Of a DNA stretch of 64,000 nt, positions 16,389 through 25,567 are shown in pieces. Position 1 is the stretch's first letter. Each line of letters starts with the position of its first letter. A program made the position numbers and the translations under genes. A model generated the notes under the pieces. The model was not told where the DNA came from and ran no database searches. It saw only the letters and a list, made by a program, of their open reading frames with translations. This DNA is from Actinophytocola oryzae (GTDB lineage Bacteria > Actinomycetota > Actinomycetes > Mycobacteriales > Pseudonocardiaceae), in contig NZ_SOCP01000012.1 of the NCBI RefSeq assembly GCF_004364325.1, forward strand, positions 124,001 through 188,000, read 5' to 3'.

Positions 16389-18047
16389 ATGCGTAGACCG
16401 CGCTGGCTGGCGGCCGGAGCGATCACGATGTCCGTCGCGCTCGTGATCACGAGCTGCAGCGGCGGAGACGGCGGCGGCGAGGAACCGGCGAGTGGCGGCG
16501 GCGACGCGGGCAAGACCAGCTCGGCCGTGATCACCGTCTTCGGCTCGGAGCCGGAACGGCCGCTGGTTCCCGGTGACACCAACGAGACCGGTGGCAGCAA
16601 GATCATCGACGCCATGTTCACCGGACTGATGGACTACGACCCGGTCTCCGGCGAGCCGAGAGAGGCCATGGCGGAGTCCTTCGAGCTGACCGCGCCCGAC
16701 GAGTACGACGTGAAGCTCAAGAAGGGCTGGAAGTTCCACGACGGCACCGAGGTCACGGCCGACAGCTACATCAACGCCTGGAACTACACGGCCTACGGCC
16801 CGAACGCTCAGCAGATGGCGAGCTTCTTCATCCAGATCGAGGGCTTCGACGACGTCTACACCGAGGACCCGGACGGGCCGGACGGCCCACAGGTGCCACC
16901 GACCCCGGCCACGGACAAGATGTCGGGCCTGACCAAGGTGAACGACTACGAGTTCAAGATCAAGTTCAAGTCGCCGCACGCGATCTTCAAGATCAAGACC
17001 GGCTACACGGCCTACATGCCGATGCCCGCCTCGTTCTTCGCCGACCCCGAGGCGTGGAAGAAGAACCCGATCGGCAACGGGCCGTTCAAGTACGTCGGCC
17101 GCACGCCCAACCAGAACGTCGAGCTCACGCGGTACGACGACTACCAGGGCAACGACAAGCCGAAGATCAAGGGCGTCAAGTTCACCTACACCGACGCCGA
17201 CGCCGCGTACGCCGACGTCAAGGGCAACCAGCTCGACTTCATCGACACGGTGCCGCCGCAGGGCATCGCGGGCAACGTGTGGCAGACCGACCTGCCGGGC
17301 CGCGCCAAGGCGTACCCGGTCATGTCGGTCCAGACGGTGTCGTTCCCGCTGTACGACAAGAAGTACGCCAGCCCGGACTTCCGCCACGCGTTCTCCATGG
17401 CGATCGACCGCGAGCAGGTCACCAAGACGATCTTCGAGGGGAACCGCAAGCCGCTCGACGGGTACGCCATGGACCTGGTGCCCGGCTACGAGGGCGGCGC
17501 GTGCGGGAAGTGGTGCGAGTACAACCCGACCGAGGCGAAGAAGCTGTTCGACAGGTCGGGCTGGACCGGCCCCATCGAGATCACCAGCAACGCGGACAAC
17601 GGCCACAAGGAGTGGATCGACGCCGTCTGCGGCCAGATCAAGGAGTCGCTCGGCGCCGACTGCAAGTTCGTCCCCGTGCAGGCGTTCGGGCAGATCCGCG
17701 AGGCCATCAACGCCCACGCCATGACCCAGATCTACCGGTCGGGCTGGCTCGCGGACTACCCGCTGATCGAGAACTTCCTGAACCCGATCTACCGCACCGG
17801 CGGTGCCTCGAACGACAACGCCTACTCCAACCCCGAGGTGGACGCGAAGCTCGCCGCGGCGGACTCCGCCGAGACCACGGACGAGGCCTACGCGCTCTAC
17901 CACGAGGCGGAGGAGCTGATCGCCGAGGACATGCCCGCCGTGCCGTTGTGGGAGACCCCGTCCATCAGCGCGTGGTCGGAGCGCCTGACCAACGTGCGGC
18001 TGACCCCCAAGCGCGAGCTCGACCTCAGCTACGTCGAGGTCAAGTAA
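16389..18047 (+). CDS. ABC transporter substrate-binding lipoprotein, family 5 (oligopeptide)
   Basis: 552 residues. The lipoprotein signal ends in VITSCSG with Cys23, and a Gly/Ser-rich linker follows. The mature protein is a typical DppA/OppA family-5 binding protein: an N-terminal segment with LMDYDPVSGEP, the family signature region around YDVKLKKGWKFHDGTEVTADS, and FRHAFSMAIDREQV further on. It captures peptides outside the membrane for the permeases and ATPases encoded next. A GGAGA site precedes the ATG. A strong hairpin right after the stop probably tempers expression of the downstream transporter genes relative to this one. Confidence 0.93.
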   Translation: MRRPRWLAAGAITMSVALVITSCSGGDGGGEEPASGGGDAGKTSSAVITVFGSEPERPLVPGDTNETGGSKIIDAMFTGLMDYDPVSGEPREAMAESFELTAPDEYDVKLKKGWKFHDGTEVTADSYINAWNYTAYGPNAQQMASFFIQIEGFDDVYTEDPDGPDGPQVPPTPATDKMSGLTKVNDYEFKIKFKSPHAIFKIKTGYTAYMPMPASFFADPEAWKKNPIGNGPFKYVGRTPNQNVELTRYDDYQGNDKPKIKGVKFTYTDADAAYADVKGNQLDFIDTVPPQGIAGNVWQTDLPGRAKAYPVMSVQTVSFPLYDKKYASPDFRHAFSMAIDREQVTKTIFEGNRKPLDGYAMDLVPGYEGGACGKWCEYNPTEAKKLFDRSGWTGPIEITSNADNGHKEWIDAVCGQIKESLGADCKFVPVQAFGQIREAINAHAMTQIYRSGWLADYPLIENFLNPIYRTGGASNDNAYSNPEVDAKLAAADSAETTDEAYALYHEAEELIAEDMPAVPLWETPSISAWSERLTNVRLTPKRELDLSYVEVK

Positions 18048-18062
18048 CCGCAGGCCAGAGGT

Positions 18063-18090
18063 CCGGCTCCCCGCGGCGACGGGGAGCCGG
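18063..18090 (+). terminator. Intra-operon hairpin after the substrate-binding protein gene
   Basis: A perfect 11-bp stem (CCGGCTCCCCG with CGGGGAGCCGG) around a six-base loop. There is no U-tract. Placed between the binding-protein gene and the permease genes, it probably stabilises the upstream mRNA or causes partial termination, as is common for binding-protein operons. Confidence 0.65.
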
Positions 18091-18116
18091 CCCTCACGGG
18101 TATTCGGGAGTCATCG

Positions 18117-19043
18117 ATGGGACGCTATGTTCTGCGCCGCCTGCTCCAGCTGGTCCCGGTCTTCGTCGGCACGACTTTTCTGATCTTCGTGCTGGTGTGG
18201 GCCGTGCCGGGTGACCCGTTCACCGGGATGTGCGGCGACCGGCCGTGCCCGCCCGCGTTCGTGGCGGCCATGACCGACAAGTACAACCTCAACGACAACG
18301 TCATCGTGCAGTACCTCAAGTACATGGGCGCCCTGCTCACGGGCGACTTCGGGCAGACCTACTCCGAACAGTCCGTCGGCGACCTGATCGCGCTCGCGGC
18401 GCCGGTGTCGCTGCGGCTCGCGGTCGTCGCGGTCGCCATCGAGGCGATCGTGGGCGTCACGGCAGGCATCCTCACCGGGCTGCGCGGCCGCGGCTTCGTC
18501 GACAACCTGGTGCTGGTGTCGACGCTGTTCCTGATCGCGATCCCCACGTTCGTCACGGGGTTCGTGATCCAGATCGTGCTCGGCTTCCAGCTGGAGATCC
18601 TCACCCCGACGGTCTCCTCCGACGCGACCTGGGGCGAGCTGATCATCCCCGGGTTCGTGCTGGGGAGCCTGTCGATGGCCTACGTGTCGAGGCTGACCCG
18701 CACGTCCATCGCCGAGAACCGGCGCGCGGACTACATGCGGACCGCGCTCGCCAAGGGCCAGCCGAAACGCCGGATCGTCGGTGTCCACCTGCTGCGCAAC
18801 TCGGCGATCCCGGTGCTCACCTTCCTGGGCACCGACATCGGCAACCTGATGGGCGGCGCGATCGTCACCGAGGGCATCTTCGGCATCCACGGCATCGGCA
18901 AGCTCGTCTACGACGGGATCATCGACAAGCAGGGCACGATCGTCGTCGGCGTGGTCGTGCTGCTCGTGGTGGTCTTCCTGGTGGTCAACCTGCTCATCGA
19001 CCTCATGTACGCCGTTCTGGACCCGAGGATCCGCTATGACTGA
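18117..19043 (+). CDS. Oligopeptide/dipeptide ABC transporter permease (DppB/OppB type)
   Basis: 308 residues, six predicted membrane segments. It starts MGRYVLRRLLQLVPVF, the usual start of this permease class. The cytoplasmic EAA loop reads YMRTALAKGQPKRRIVGVHLLRNSAIPV, which contacts the ATPase. Partner of the next permease. The gene lies 69 bases after the binding-protein gene, beyond a hairpin, and overlaps the next gene by eight bases. Substrate is most likely peptides, but nickel- or sugar-type members of this family cannot be excluded from sequence. Confidence 0.93.
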   Translation: MGRYVLRRLLQLVPVFVGTTFLIFVLVWAVPGDPFTGMCGDRPCPPAFVAAMTDKYNLNDNVIVQYLKYMGALLTGDFGQTYSEQSVGDLIALAAPVSLRLAVVAVAIEAIVGVTAGILTGLRGRGFVDNLVLVSTLFLIAIPTFVTGFVIQIVLGFQLEILTPTVSSDATWGELIIPGFVLGSLSMAYVSRLTRTSIAENRRADYMRTALAKGQPKRRIVGVHLLRNSAIPVLTFLGTDIGNLMGGAIVTEGIFGIHGIGKLVYDGIIDKQGTIVVGVVVLLVVVFLVVNLLIDLMYAVLDPRIRYD

Positions 19044-19986
19044 ACCGAGCACCGCCATGGCCGGGATGGACTCCTCGGCGTTCGTGACCTCGGCCGAGCA
19101 CCAGAGCGGCGGGCCCGGCAAGCCACGCAGCCTGTGGTCGGACGCGTGGCGCGACCTGCGGCGCAGGCCGTTGTTCATCATCGCGAGCGCGGTGATCGTC
19201 CTGCTCGTGGTGATCGCCCTGTTCCCCGGCCTGTTCTCCTCGGTGGACCCGAACCACCGGGACCTGGACTTCTCGCGGCAGCCGCCGTCCGGCGACGCGT
19301 GGTTCGGGTACGACCTGCAGGGCCAGGACGTGTACGCCCGTGTCATCTACGGGACCAGGTGGACGCTGCTCGTCGGCGTCTCGGCGAGCGTGCTCACCGT
19401 GCTGGTGGGTGCGTTCCTCGGCATCCTCGGCGGGTACTTCGGCGGGTGGGTCGACGGGCTGGTCTCACGCATCGGCGAGATCTTCTTCGGCCTGCCGTTC
19501 GTGCTCGGCGCGATCGTCATCCTCAACCTGGTCCGCAACGCGCGGATCGACGGCGCGCTGCCGATCGTGCTCGCGGTGGTGGTGTCGATCGCCGTGCTGT
19601 CGTGGCCCGTGGCCATGCGCATCATGAGGTCGGCGGCCATCGCGGCGAAGCAGCAGGACTACGTCAAGGCGGCCAGGGCGCTGGGCGCGCGGCCCGGCCG
19701 GATCATCTTCCGGCACCTGCTGCCCAACTGCCTGGCGCCGGTCCTCGTGTACGGCACGATCGCGCTCGGCGCGTTCATCGGGGTGGAGGCGACGCTGTCG
19801 TTCCTCGGCATCGGCCTGCGCGACCCGGCCGTGTCGTGGGGCGTGATGATCTCCGACGCCCGCAACTACGTGCGGGTCGCGCCCCACATGCTCCTGTTCC
19901 CCGCGGGCTTCCTGACCGTGACCGTCCTGGCGTTCGTGATGCTGGGCGACGCGGTCCGCGAGGCCCTCGACCCGAAGCTGAGGTGA
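19036..19986 (+). CDS. Oligopeptide/dipeptide ABC transporter permease (DppC/OppC type)
   Basis: 316 residues. A cytoplasmic N-terminal extension of about 45 residues (SLWSDAWRDLRRRPLF is the conserved OppC-N region) comes first, then six membrane segments. The EAA loop reads DYVKAARALGARPGRIIFRHLLPN and the following LSFLGIGLRDPAVSWG is characteristic of the OppC class. It pairs with the preceding permease to form the channel. Its ATG lies inside the end of that gene; the ATPase gene starts three bases after its stop. Confidence 0.93.
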   Translation: MTEPSTAMAGMDSSAFVTSAEHQSGGPGKPRSLWSDAWRDLRRRPLFIIASAVIVLLVVIALFPGLFSSVDPNHRDLDFSRQPPSGDAWFGYDLQGQDVYARVIYGTRWTLLVGVSASVLTVLVGAFLGILGGYFGGWVDGLVSRIGEIFFGLPFVLGAIVILNLVRNARIDGALPIVLAVVVSIAVLSWPVAMRIMRSAAIAAKQQDYVKAARALGARPGRIIFRHLLPNCLAPVLVYGTIALGAFIGVEATLSFLGIGLRDPAVSWGVMISDARNYVRVAPHMLLFPAGFLTVTVLAFVMLGDAVREALDPKLR

Positions 19987-19989
19987 AGC

Positions 19990-20973
19990 GTGGCGCCATT
20001 GCTGGAGGTCGAGGACCTCTTCGTGGAGTTCCGCACGCGTGACGGCGTGGCCAAGGTGCTCAACGGCGTGACCTACCACGTGAACGCGGGCGAGACGCTG
20101 GCCGTGCTCGGCGAGTCCGGGTCGGGGAAGAGCGTGACCGCGCAGGCGATCATGGGCATCCTCGACACGCCACCCGCGGTCGTCACCGGCGGCGAGATCC
20201 GCTACCACGGCGAGAACCTGCTGGCCGTGAGCGACGAGCGGCGCAACGACGTGCGTGCCGAGGGCATCGCGATCGTTTTCCAGGACGCGCTGTCGGCGCT
20301 GAACCCCGTCTACACCGTGGGGTTCCAGATCGAGGAGCAGCTGCGCGTGCGACTCGGGATGTCGCGGCGGGACGCCCGCACCCGCGCGGTCGAGCTGCTG
20401 GACCTGGTGCGGATCCCCAACGCGGCGCGGCGGGTGCGGCAGTACCCGCACGAGTTCTCCGGTGGGATGCGTCAGCGAGCGATGATCGCGATGTCGCTGG
20501 CGCTCGACCCGGAGGTGCTGATCGCGGACGAGCCGACGACCGCGCTCGACGTCACCGTGCAGGCCCAGATCATGGACCTGCTGAAGGAGATCCAGGTCGC
20601 GCGGCAGATGGGGCTGATCCTCATCACGCACGACCTCGGGGTCGTCGCGGAGGTCGCGGACCGGATCGCGGTGATGTACGCGGGGCGGATCGTGGAGCAC
20701 GCGGACGCGGTGTCGCTGTACCGCAACCCCGGCCACCCGTACACGGCCGCGCTGATGGACTCGCTGCCGAGGCTCGACCAGAAGGGCTCGACGCTCAACA
20801 CGATCAGGGGTCTGCCGCCGAGCCTGCTCGACATCCCGCCGGGCTGCCCGTTCCACCCGCGCTGCGAGATGGCGGTGAGCCGGTGCGGCACGGAGGTACC
20901 CGGCGACCACGGGCTGGGTTTCGGGCGGGTGTCGAAGTGCCACTTCGCGGAGGAGCTGGTGTCGCGTGTCTGA
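19990..20973 (+). CDS. Oligopeptide ABC transporter ATP-binding protein (DppD/OppD type)
   Basis: 327 residues. Walker A GESGSGKS at 41-48, Q-loop in VFQDALSALNP, signature FSGGMRQRAMIA, Walker B VLIADEPTTALD and H-loop ITHDLG are all intact. The C-terminal oligopeptide-transporter region includes a Cys-containing segment (PPGCPFHPRCEMA) often seen with an Fe-S-like Cys pattern in DppD/OppD. It energises peptide import. GTG start. Its last eight bases overlap the next ATPase gene. Confidence 0.94.
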   Translation: MAPLLEVEDLFVEFRTRDGVAKVLNGVTYHVNAGETLAVLGESGSGKSVTAQAIMGILDTPPAVVTGGEIRYHGENLLAVSDERRNDVRAEGIAIVFQDALSALNPVYTVGFQIEEQLRVRLGMSRRDARTRAVELLDLVRIPNAARRVRQYPHEFSGGMRQRAMIAMSLALDPEVLIADEPTTALDVTVQAQIMDLLKEIQVARQMGLILITHDLGVVAEVADRIAVMYAGRIVEHADAVSLYRNPGHPYTAALMDSLPRLDQKGSTLNTIRGLPPSLLDIPPGCPFHPRCEMAVSRCGTEVPGDHGLGFGRVSKCHFAEELVSRV

Positions 20974-21982
20974 GCAGAACCCCGGTACCGAGCCGATTCT
21001 CGAGGTTCGCGATCTGGTGAAGCACTTCCCGGTGCGGGTGGGGGTGTTGTTCAAGCACACCGTCGGGCACGTGCGTGCCGTCGACGGCGTCTCGTTCGAC
21101 CTCGGCAAGGGCGAGACGCTCGGCGTGGTCGGCGAGTCCGGCTGCGGCAAGTCGACGCTCGCGCAGGTGTTGATGCGCCTCGAGCCGCCCACCGGCGGCA
21201 CCGCCCGGTTCCAGGGCCGGGACATCTTCGCCATGCGCGGCGCCGAGCTGCGCAAGCTCCGGCGCAGCATCCAGATCGTGCTGCAGGACCCGTACACCTC
21301 GCTCAACCCGAGGATGACCGTCGGCGACATCATTGGCGAACCTTTCGAGATTCACCCGGAAGTGGCGCCGAAGGGATCGCGGGCGGGCAAGGTCCGGGAG
21401 CTTCTGGACGTCGTCGGGCTCAACCCGGAACACCTCAACCGCTACCCCCACCAGTTCTCCGGAGGTCAGCGCCAGCGCATCGGGATCGCCCGCGCGCTCG
21501 CGCTGCGACCCGAGGTGATCATCTGCGACGAGCCGGTGTCCGCACTGGACGTCTCGATCCAGGCGCAGGTGATGAACCTGTTGGGGGAGCTGCAGTCCGA
21601 GTTCGGACTGTCCTATGTGTTCATCGCGCACGACCTGTCGGTGGTACGCCATCTCTCGGACCGTGTCGCGGTCATGTACCTCGGCAAGGTGGTGGAGTTG
21701 GGCACCGAGGAGCAGATCTACAACCACCCCATGCACCCGTACACGCAGGCGCTGCTCTCCGCGGTGCCGGTGGCCGATCCGACCGTGCGCGGGCAGCGAC
21801 AGGTCATCCGCCTTGAGGGTGACGTGCCGAGCCCTGTCGATCCCCCATCCGGGTGTCGCTTCCGTACCAGGTGTTGGAAAGCGCAGGAGGTCTGTGCTTC
21901 CGAGGAGCCCGCCCTGGTGTCGCGGGGAGGTGCTCATCCCAGCGCGTGTCACTTCTCTGAGGAAAGATCGGTCGTGCCCTGA
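20966..21982 (+). CDS. Oligopeptide ABC transporter ATP-binding protein (DppF/OppF type)
   Basis: 338 residues. It has the OppF-type insertion LVKHFPVRVGVLFKHTVGHVRAVDGVSF before Walker A GESGCGKS (56-63). The signature FSGGQRQRIGIA, Walker B VIICDEPVSALDVS and C-terminal motif SGCRFRTRCWKA are present. It heterodimerises with the previous ATPase. GTG start overlapping the upstream gene; last gene of the transporter operon, with the subtilisin gene starting 22 bases after its stop, so read-through into that gene is likely. Confidence 0.94.
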   Translation: MSEQNPGTEPILEVRDLVKHFPVRVGVLFKHTVGHVRAVDGVSFDLGKGETLGVVGESGCGKSTLAQVLMRLEPPTGGTARFQGRDIFAMRGAELRKLRRSIQIVLQDPYTSLNPRMTVGDIIGEPFEIHPEVAPKGSRAGKVRELLDVVGLNPEHLNRYPHQFSGGQRQRIGIARALALRPEVIICDEPVSALDVSIQAQVMNLLGELQSEFGLSYVFIAHDLSVVRHLSDRVAVMYLGKVVELGTEEQIYNHPMHPYTQALLSAVPVADPTVRGQRQVIRLEGDVPSPVDPPSGCRFRTRCWKAQEVCASEEPALVSRGGAHPSACHFSEERSVVP

Positions 21983-22004
21983 CTGGTCCTTCGAGGAGGA
22001 GTGC

Positions 22005-23714
22005 GTGAGACTGAAGTTCGTGTCGGCCGTCGCGGCGGTGGTGGGTGCCGCCGTGGTCGCGGTACCGGCCGGCGCCGCACCGGACCTTTTCGGTCAGACG
22101 GTCGAGTACAGCGTCCTGGCCCGTGTCGGCGCGACCGAGAGCGCGCTCGAACAGGCGGTGGTCGCCGCGGGTGGCACGGTCACCCGCGGCAACGCCGCGA
22201 CGGGTCTCCTCACCGTGACAGCGCCGGAGAACGGCTTCACCGAACGGCTTTCGACGGCGCCGGACGTGCAGTTCGCGAGCCGGACGGTCCCGATCGGACA
22301 CTCGCCGGTCGATCCTGCGGCCACCGACCGGGACGCCGTCGAGAAGGAGGCCCGCGCCGGGCGGCACGGTCAGGTCGGGAGCCGACCGGCACCCGTCGCG
22401 ATGGACCCGATGGACGGTCGTCTGTGGGGCCTCACGTCCATCCGGGCCGACCAGGCACGCACGGTCCAGCCGGGCGACAGCCGGGTGCGGGTCGGCGTGC
22501 TCGACACCGGCGTCGACGGCACGCACCCGGACATCGCGCCGAACTTCGACGAGGAGCTGTCGCGCAACTTCACCCGGGACATGCCCGTGGACGACAACGG
22601 GAACACCTTCGACGGCCCGTGCGAGTTCGAGGGCTGCGTCGACCCGGTGAACTGGGACGACGGCGGCCACGGCACGCACGTCGCCGGCACGATCGCCGCG
22701 GCGGCCAACGGTTTCGGCATCTCAGGTGTCGCCCCGCAGGTGTCCATTGTGAACATCCGCGCCGGACAGGACTCGGGCACGTTCTTCCTACAGCCGGTCG
22801 TCGACGCGCTCACCTACGCAGGCGACGCGGGCCTCGACGTGGTGAACATGTCGTTCTACGTGGACCCGTGGCTGTACAACTGCCAGGCGAACCCGGCGGA
22901 CAGCCCGGAGCAGCAGGCACAGCAGCGGACGATCGTCACGGCCATGATCCGCGCGCTCGACTACGCCCACCGCAACGGCGTCACCCAGGTCGTGGCGCTC
23001 AGCAACCAGCACGAGGACAGCGGCCACCCGCAGGTCGACACGTCGAGCCCGAACTTTCCGGCCGGTAGCGCGCACTCCCGCGACATCGACAACGACTCGT
23101 GCCTCCTGCTGCCGCTCGAGGGTCCGCACACGATCGGTGTCGCCGCGTACGGCCCGTCCGGCAAGAAGGCCGACTACTCGAGCTACGGCCTCGAGCAGAT
23201 CTCGGTGTCCGCCCCGGGCGGCTACCTCCGCGACTACTTCGGCACCTCGCAGTTCAACACCAACACGAACGCGATCCTGTCCGCGTACCCGAGGAACGTC
23301 GGGGTGGCGGAGGGAATGATCGACGGCACGACCGGCGAGATCACGAACGCGGGAGTCAGGGCGGGTGTGCAGAAAGCCTGCGACGACAACGGTTGCGGGT
23401 ACTACCAGTACCTGCAGGGCACCTCGATGGCCGCACCGCACGCGGCGGGTGTCGCGGCACTGATCGTGTCCGAGTACGGCACGTACACCGGCGACGACGT
23501 CACCATGAGGCCGGACGACGTGCAGCGGATCATGGAGGACACGGCAGCCGCCCGACCGTGCCCGGAACCACGCACGGTCGAGTACAAGAACGAGGGCCGC
23601 GACGACTCCTACACGGCGACCTGTGAGGGTGACACCGAGTTCAACGGCTTCTACGGCAACGGGAACGTGGACGCACTGGCCGCGGTGACGGACGGCGCGA
23701 AGTACCTGGGCTGA
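22005..23714 (+). CDS. Secreted subtilisin-like serine protease (S8 family)
   Basis: 569 residues. Signal peptide to about residue 25 (VPAGAAPD). Residues about 30-100 look like an inhibitor-type propeptide. The catalytic triad is complete: Asp167 in GVLDTGVDGTHPD, His222 in GGHGTHVAGTI, Ser474 in GTSMAAPHAAG. The protein should be exported and self-matured. The start is GTG 22005, behind GAGGAGGA; the open frame upstream belongs to the other reading of the transporter gene. Encoded 22 bases after the peptide-importer operon, so it may supply peptides for uptake. A bidirectional terminator follows. Confidence 0.92.
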   Translation: MRLKFVSAVAAVVGAAVVAVPAGAAPDLFGQTVEYSVLARVGATESALEQAVVAAGGTVTRGNAATGLLTVTAPENGFTERLSTAPDVQFASRTVPIGHSPVDPAATDRDAVEKEARAGRHGQVGSRPAPVAMDPMDGRLWGLTSIRADQARTVQPGDSRVRVGVLDTGVDGTHPDIAPNFDEELSRNFTRDMPVDDNGNTFDGPCEFEGCVDPVNWDDGGHGTHVAGTIAAAANGFGISGVAPQVSIVNIRAGQDSGTFFLQPVVDALTYAGDAGLDVVNMSFYVDPWLYNCQANPADSPEQQAQQRTIVTAMIRALDYAHRNGVTQVVALSNQHEDSGHPQVDTSSPNFPAGSAHSRDIDNDSCLLLPLEGPHTIGVAAYGPSGKKADYSSYGLEQISVSAPGGYLRDYFGTSQFNTNTNAILSAYPRNVGVAEGMIDGTTGEITNAGVRAGVQKACDDNGCGYYQYLQGTSMAAPHAAGVAALIVSEYGTYTGDDVTMRPDDVQRIMEDTAAARPCPEPRTVEYKNEGRDDSYTATCEGDTEFNGFYGNGNVDALAAVTDGAKYLG

Positions 23715-23722
23715 GCCTGGCG

Positions 23723-23761
23723 GGGTGCCCCCGTGCGAGCTGGGATCGCACGGGAGCACCC
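23723..23761. terminator. Bidirectional hairpin terminator between convergent genes
   Basis: A 16-bp stem with one mismatch (arms 23723-23738 and 23746-23761; GGGTGC...CGTGCGA against TCGCACG...GCACCC) and a seven-base loop. It lies in the 54-bp gap between the subtilisin gene and the convergent surface-protein gene and can serve both. Confidence 0.8.
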
Positions 23762-23768
23762 GGCCTGG

Positions 23769-25388
23769 TCAGCCGTCCCCGCGCCTGCGAACGAGCAGGA
23801 GCGTGCCGGCCCCCAGGATCAGCGCCACCAGCCCGGCGACACCGGGCAGGACCAGGCTCGCGCCGGTGTAGGCCAGCGGCGGCAGGACGCTGCCCTGCGG
23901 GGCGGCCGTGCAGTTCGGCGGCACCTTGAAGTCCCTGTTCCGCGCGCCGGGAGAGACCTCGAACCCGATGCGGTTCTCCTGACCTGCCACGACGTCGAGG
24001 TCGGCGAAGTTGTGCGTGGCGACCCGCCAGTCGTCGGTGGGAGGCACCAGGATGACGAGGTAACGGCCGACGGGCAGCTGCCCGAGCGAGAACGAGCCGT
24101 CCCGCCCGGTGGTCGCCTCGGCGACGATCGGGCAGCCGCCGCCGCGCGCGGTGACCACGACGCGGAACCCGGTGAGGTCGGTGTCCACGGAGGACGAGAC
24201 TGTGCCGGTCACGTCGGCGGACGTGCCCGGCACCGGCGCGGATACCTGGAAGCGCGGGTTGAGGTCGGAGGACACGCCCGCGTAGGACAGGGTGCAGTCG
24301 GCCACCACGAAGCCGTGCCCGGCGACGCCGTCCGGCATCGGCTCTGTGACGTCGATGGACACGGTCGAGTGAGGTGACACGGTCATGCCGGCACCGGCGA
24401 GGTTTCCCCAGCCGGCGCCCGTGCCCTTGAGGCTGGCCGGGTAGTCGGCGCACCGGGCAACGATCCCGGTCAGCGCGAGGTCGCCCGTGTTGGTGAGCGT
24501 GATGCGCAGGGTCGGCACGTCGTCCGGTTCGTAGGTGTCCTTGGTGAACGCGGCGGTCGCGGTCAGGTCGCGCAGGGGTGCCGTGGCACGGAAGAGCAGG
24601 CCGTCGATCCCCGACTCGGGCACGTCCACCGCGCGGGACCCGATCTCGACGCCGGGCGCCTCGCCACGTACGTGATAGGCCCCGGTGGGCACGTCCAAGG
24701 CGAAGGCCCCGGCCCCGTCGGTGGTCACGGTCGGTGGGGAGTCGTCGTCGAGGTCGCTGTCCCAGGTGAGCGTGGCGCCCGCGAGGCCCTCACCGCGGTC
24801 GAACACGCCGTTGCCGTTGGCGTCGCGGTAAACCGTGCCGGTCACGTGCCCGAACCGAGGCGTGACGGCGACGGGGAAGGCGAACTGTCGCTGGTCGCTG
24901 CCGCTGGTGAAGAGCAGGTACAGCGTGCCGGTGGCGAACCTGGCGCGGGCCATGACACCGGTCAGCTTCCGAACGACGGTCTCGCCGGCGCCGATCGTGA
25001 GGCTGTCGAGGGTGTTGGCCGACGTCACGGAGACGGCGTCCGACTCGTCGCGGATCACGGTGCTGGCGCGGATTTCCTCGGCACCGTTGTTGGTGACGGT
25101 CACGGTGATGTCCATGTCCTCGCCGGTGGCGTAGGCGGACCTGTCGAACGACGCCCTGACGTCGAGGTCGTCAAGGGACACGGCGGTGGTCTCGGGTTCC
25201 GCCGACGAGGACGGCGTCCCCGAGGGCGGTTCCCCTGGTGTCGCCGAGGGCGTCCCCGCTGGCGAGGACGGCGTGGACGGCACGTCGCTCGGCTCGGCGA
25301 TCGCCACCGCGGTAACGGCGACCAACCCGAACGCGACGACGGTCAGCGCCATGCCAAGCCTGGTCAATGGTCTGCTCGACGGTCTCAC
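23769..25388 (-). CDS. Surface protein with SdrD B-like domains and LAYTG sorting signal
   Basis: 539 residues from a GTG at 25388 behind GGGGAG. A signal peptide (about 1-30) is followed by a Pro/Ser/Thr-rich stretch. Repeated beta-sandwich segments follow: two NTG/CARDB-like blocks (ITVTVTNNGAEEI, LRITLTNTGDLAL) and two SdrD B/prealbumin-like blocks (VTGTVYRDANGNGVFDRGEGL, FRVVVTARGGG...GSFSLGQLPVG). The C-terminus is a sorting signal: LAYTG at 505-509, a 20-residue hydrophobic span and RRR. LAxTG is the motif of class E sortases of high-GC actinobacteria. The protein should be wall-anchored. No sortase gene is in the window. An adhesin or structural role is a guess. Confidence 0.83.
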   Translation of the reverse strand: MRPSSRPLTRLGMALTVVAFGLVAVTAVAIAEPSDVPSTPSSPAGTPSATPGEPPSGTPSSSAEPETTAVSLDDLDVRASFDRSAYATGEDMDITVTVTNNGAEEIRASTVIRDESDAVSVTSANTLDSLTIGAGETVVRKLTGVMARARFATGTLYLLFTSGSDQRQFAFPVAVTPRFGHVTGTVYRDANGNGVFDRGEGLAGATLTWDSDLDDDSPPTVTTDGAGAFALDVPTGAYHVRGEAPGVEIGSRAVDVPESGIDGLLFRATAPLRDLTATAAFTKDTYEPDDVPTLRITLTNTGDLALTGIVARCADYPASLKGTGAGWGNLAGAGMTVSPHSTVSIDVTEPMPDGVAGHGFVVADCTLSYAGVSSDLNPRFQVSAPVPGTSADVTGTVSSSVDTDLTGFRVVVTARGGGCPIVAEATTGRDGSFSLGQLPVGRYLVILVPPTDDWRVATHNFADLDVVAGQENRIGFEVSPGARNRDFKVPPNCTAAPQGSVLPPLAYTGASLVLPGVAGLVALILGAGTLLLVRRRGDG

Positions 25389-25567
25389 AATGTGCTCCCC
25401 GCGGGGTTGCGCACGACTTGCGGTCCCACGGTTCACGCGTGAGCCACGCGTTCGGTTGCCTCAGCGTCTCTGGCCGGGCACGCTGAAGTTGAGCCGGGCG
25501 TTACGAAGACGCCTTCAACGCCTCCGTGTTCCGTTCAGCGGGCCGGGCCAGGTCGGTGAGGACCGAG

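Noticed and set aside
16197..18116. Search for a prophage, transposase or integrase boundary near the peptide transporter and elsewhere
   Set aside because: No recombinase, terminal inverted repeats or attachment duplication were seen anywhere in the window.
22001..23068. 355-residue Arg-rich frame inside the subtilisin gene
   Set aside because: Shadow of the protease gene; the catalytic triad is in the other frame.
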